64,000 nt of DNA from Clostridium_AD sp050717535. Lineage in GTDB: Bacteria > Bacillota > Clostridia > Clostridiales > Clostridiaceae. The notes beneath the pieces are model-generated. The model had not been told where the DNA came from, did not search any database, and worked only from the letters and a program-made list of their open reading frames with translations. Position 1 is the stretch's first letter. Each line of letters begins with the position of its first letter. The stretch spans positions 1 to 64,000 of the forward strand of contig NZ_JBOITM010000041.1 of assembly GCF_050717535.1 (NCBI RefSeq), written 5' to 3'. Below are positions 61,989-64,000 of this stretch, in pieces. Made by a program: the position numbers and the translations under genes.

Positions 61989-63002
61989 ATGAGTAACATG
62001 ATGAGGGAATTTGAAATTGAAAGACAATATGGTATTAAAATAGAAAGTATACGTCCCAATAAGGGGGTATATTTCTTGAAGACAAATGATGGAAATAAGT
62101 GCCTAAAGAAAATCAATTACGGAACACAAAAACTTTTGTTTGTATATGGAGCCAAAGAACATCTTGCAAATAATGGATTTGACAAGGTGGATAGGTATTT
62201 TTTGAATACTGAAGGAAATCCTTACGCCTTAGTTAATGAAGATATTTATACATTATCGTCTTGGATAGATGGTAGGGAGTGTGATTTTCATAATGAGGAT
62301 GATTTAGTGGAAGCTGCAAAAAAATTAGCCTATATGCATATTGCATCTAAGGGATATGAGCCGCCAGACAATAGTAAGCTAAAGACGGATCTTGGTAGAT
62401 GGCCACATTTAATGGAAAAACGAATAAAGTCTTTTGATAAAATGAAAGACATGATTAGAAAAAAGAAAAATTTTAAAACAGATTTTGATATTAATTATAT
62501 CAAGAGTTATGAGGATCAAAAGGAATTAGCAAAAAGAGCTATGGCAATACTCGATGATTCTATGTATTTTGATATATGCAGGCAAACAGAAGATGAAAAA
62601 GGTTTTTGCCACCATGATTATACGCATCATAATATAATTATTGATAAAAATAATGATGTTAATATAATTGATTTTGATTATTGCAAAAGAGAAGTAAAAG
62701 CATTTGATCTATCTAATTTTTTGATAAAAGTGCTTAAGAAGCAGGATTGGGACATAAGATATGCTGAAATAATACTCCAGGCATATAGTAGTGTAAATCC
62801 TCTGTTAGAAGAAGAGTACAGGCTCATATATGCATTTTTAGTATTTCCACAGCGATACTGGAGGCTTTGTAACAGATATTATTATAATGAAGTTACCTGG
62901 ATTCAAAATACCTTTAACAAGAAGATGGAGGAGTTAATTTCTGAAAAAGAAAAGAGCATGGCATTTATTGAAGATTATAAGAAAGTCTTCAATCAAAGGT
63001 AG
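61989..63002 (+). CDS. CotS-family spore coat protein
   Basis: 337 residues. The N-lobe reads NKGVYFLKTNDGNKCLKKINYGTQKLLFVYG; the catalytic HHDYTHHNIII starts near residue 208, followed by NIIDFDYCKREV. A long Lys-rich middle helix lies near 140-170. Divergent from the GT4, as in the first pair. The ribosome site is a run of eight G (61981-61988) directly before ATG 61989; starting at ATG 61998 or 62001 would give better spacing. The start is therefore uncertain by three to four codons. Confidence 0.8.
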   Translation: MSNMMREFEIERQYGIKIESIRPNKGVYFLKTNDGNKCLKKINYGTQKLLFVYGAKEHLANNGFDKVDRYFLNTEGNPYALVNEDIYTLSSWIDGRECDFHNEDDLVEAAKKLAYMHIASKGYEPPDNSKLKTDLGRWPHLMEKRIKSFDKMKDMIRKKKNFKTDFDINYIKSYEDQKELAKRAMAILDDSMYFDICRQTEDEKGFCHHDYTHHNIIIDKNNDVNIIDFDYCKREVKAFDLSNFLIKVLKKQDWDIRYAEIILQAYSSVNPLLEEEYRLIYAFLVFPQRYWRLCNRYYYNEVTWIQNTFNKKMEELISEKEKSMAFIEDYKKVFNQR

Positions 63003-63064
63003 CAGTCAGTATGCTATAAATAATATATATCAGTTTATAAATAGTATGTACCAGATTGTTTAAT

Positions 63065-63102
63065 AAAGTTATGTAGATATAATGTTTACATAACTTTTTT
63101 AC
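63065..63102 (+). terminator. terminator before yabG
   Basis: AAAGTTATGTA pairs with TACATAACTTT, followed by a T run. It ends the CotS transcript. Confidence 0.85.
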
Positions 63103-63106
63103 TTTC

Positions 63107-63133
63107 ACCTATTGTGTACATTTCCATAATATA
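63107..63133 (+). promoter_or_regulatory. candidate sigma-K promoter of yabG
   Basis: AC at 63107-63108 (in CACC), a 16-bp gap and CATAATATA at 63125-63133, which fits the sigma-K -10 pattern CATA-NNN-TA. B. subtilis yabG is known to be under sigma-K. Verification by promoter mapping would be decisive. Confidence 0.55.
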
Positions 63134-63163
63134 TATTATGAGTTTGAATATGGAGATGATATT

Positions 63164-64000
63164 ATGCAAATAGGCGACATTGTAGTAAGAAAATCCTATG
63201 GTGGTGACATTACCTTTAAAATAATAGATGTTATGCATGTAGATAATACTGATGTGTATTTACTTAAGGGAATAAATTTAAGAATTGAAGCAGACTCTCT
63301 AGTTGAGGATTTAGAATTAGTATCAGAAAATAATATTGGCGAAATCGATAAGGTTTTTAATAAAAAAGTAAATACGGCAATCAAGAGGATATTAGTGAAT
63401 AGGGTTAAAGGAAATAGGGGAGATAGAGCAGGTGCTATAGATATTAATGGTAAAATCAAAGAGATGCAATCGAAACAAGAAAAGTACAAGGAATACAAAG
63501 AATATAAAAATAAAGATATGGTTTTTGGAAGACCAGGCAAAATACTACATGTTGATGGAGACCCAGAATATCTAGAAGTTTGTCTGAAAACATATAAACA
63601 GCTATCTTTAGATGCAGTAGGTAAGGTAATATCTGAAAAGGATCAACCTAATGAAATAGTAAATTTAGTTAAAGAAGTTAAACCAGATATAGTAGTAATT
63701 ACAGGTCATGATGGTATGGTAAAAGGAGTAACTGATTATATAAGTTTAAACAGTTACAGAAATTCAAAGTACTTTGTGGAGTCTGTTATAGCTCTTAGAT
63801 CTTATAATAGTAACTATGATGATTTAGTTATATTCGCAGGAGCTTGCCAATCTTGTTATGAGGCAATTTTAGATGCTGGTGCCAATTTTGCTTCTTCTCC
63901 AAATCGCGTCTTAATTCATTGTTTGGATCCTGTTCTAGTAGCAGAGAAGATAGCTTATACAAATGTGGAAAATGTTGTAGCTATAGAAGATGTTATACAA
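63164..64000 (+). CDS. yabG: sporulation-specific protease YabG, 3' end beyond the window
   Basis: The first 279 codons are seen, open to the right edge. MQIGDIVVRKSYGGDITFKI begins the YabG N-terminal domain, and the cysteine protease region has TGHDGM (His 182) and FAGACQSCYEA (Cys 228), the clostripain-like catalytic pair. YabG cuts spore coat and cortex proteins during late sporulation. Its place directly after the CotS genes fits. RBS GGAGATGAT precedes the ATG. The C-terminal part is outside the window. Confidence 0.92.
   Translation, partial: MQIGDIVVRKSYGGDITFKIIDVMHVDNTDVYLLKGINLRIEADSLVEDLELVSENNIGEIDKVFNKKVNTAIKRILVNRVKGNRGDRAGAIDINGKIKEMQSKQEKYKEYKEYKNKDMVFGRPGKILHVDGDPEYLEVCLKTYKQLSLDAVGKVISEKDQPNEIVNLVKEVKPDIVVITGHDGMVKGVTDYISLNSYRNSKYFVESVIALRSYNSNYDDLVIFAGACQSCYEAILDAGANFASSPNRVLIHCLDPVLVAEKIAYTNVENVVAIEDVIQ

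Noticed and set aside
1..64000. CRISPR array, tRNA or rRNA genes, prophage or conjugative element
   Set aside because: No regularly spaced direct repeats, cloverleaf-like segments, rRNA-like tracts or phage structural genes were seen. TopB is of the chromosomal context, and the transposase end at 2-169 is the only mobile trace.

Overview
The window is about 64 kb of AT-rich DNA that looks like a spore-forming anaerobe of Clostridium sensu stricto. The evidence is a T-box-controlled ileS, a Re-type citrate synthase operon instead of a normal citrate synthase, AGGAGG ribosome sites with frequent TTG and GTG starts, a sorbitol PTS operon of clostridial type, and CotS-family spore coat genes followed by yabG at the right edge. 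No rRNA, tRNA, CRISPR array or prophage was seen. The only mobile trace is the end of an IS30-family transposase at the left edge.

Layout. 0-19.8 kb: IS30 remnant; T-box and ileS; a CcpA-like regulator; a large SF1 helicase with a small HipA-N-like partner; mannose-1-phosphate guanylyltransferase; a TIM-barrel sugar isomerase-like gene on the minus strand; a CPBP membrane protease; the operon (R)-citrate synthase, aconitase, isocitrate dehydrogenase, which makes 2-oxoglutarate; an RluF-type pseudouridine synthase; and a gene at 19031-19741 that has no ATG, GTG or TTG start and appears to begin with ATT behind a structured leader. 20-38.7 kb: a sulfur island. It holds a TauABC-like transporter, a CoA-disulfide/persulfide reductase with a rhodanese domain, a fused YeeE/YedE (TsuA-like) transporter, a second YeeE/YedE transporter split into two genes, a LysR regulator, a TusA-like protein and two double-rhodanese lipoproteins. 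Embedded in it is an operon of a WecE-like aminotransferase, an ArnC-like GT2, an ATP-grasp ligase and a second TauABC-like transporter, with a GT39-like membrane glycosyltransferase convergent to it.

38.7-49 kb: housekeeping and envelope genes: a DnaQ-like exonuclease, an RsmC-like methyltransferase, topoisomerase III, a secreted CAP-domain protein, a PNPOx-family protein, a second CPBP paralogue, and a three-gene glycolipid cluster (GT4, YbhN-like membrane protein, LafA-like GT4). 49-56.2 kb: a sorbitol operon (srlD, gutR, gutM, gpsA-like, srlA, srlE, srlB, fsa) in which both regulatory genes, gutR and gutM, carry single-base deletions while the enzyme and transport genes are intact. 56.2-64 kb: a spore coat cluster made of two copies of a divergent GT4/CotS pair, with a further CotS, a degenerate CotS-like protein and a small coiled-coil protein between them, followed by yabG, which runs off the right edge.

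The strongest candidates for something undescribed are: (1) the ATT-start gene with tandem degenerate HNH-like repeats and an attenuator-like leader; (2) the sulfur island with a shared 44-bp element (33 of 44 positions identical) upstream of two of its operons and a related element at the LysR gene; (3) the aminosugar/ATP-grasp/transporter operon embedded in that island; (4) the helicase plus HipA-N-like pair.
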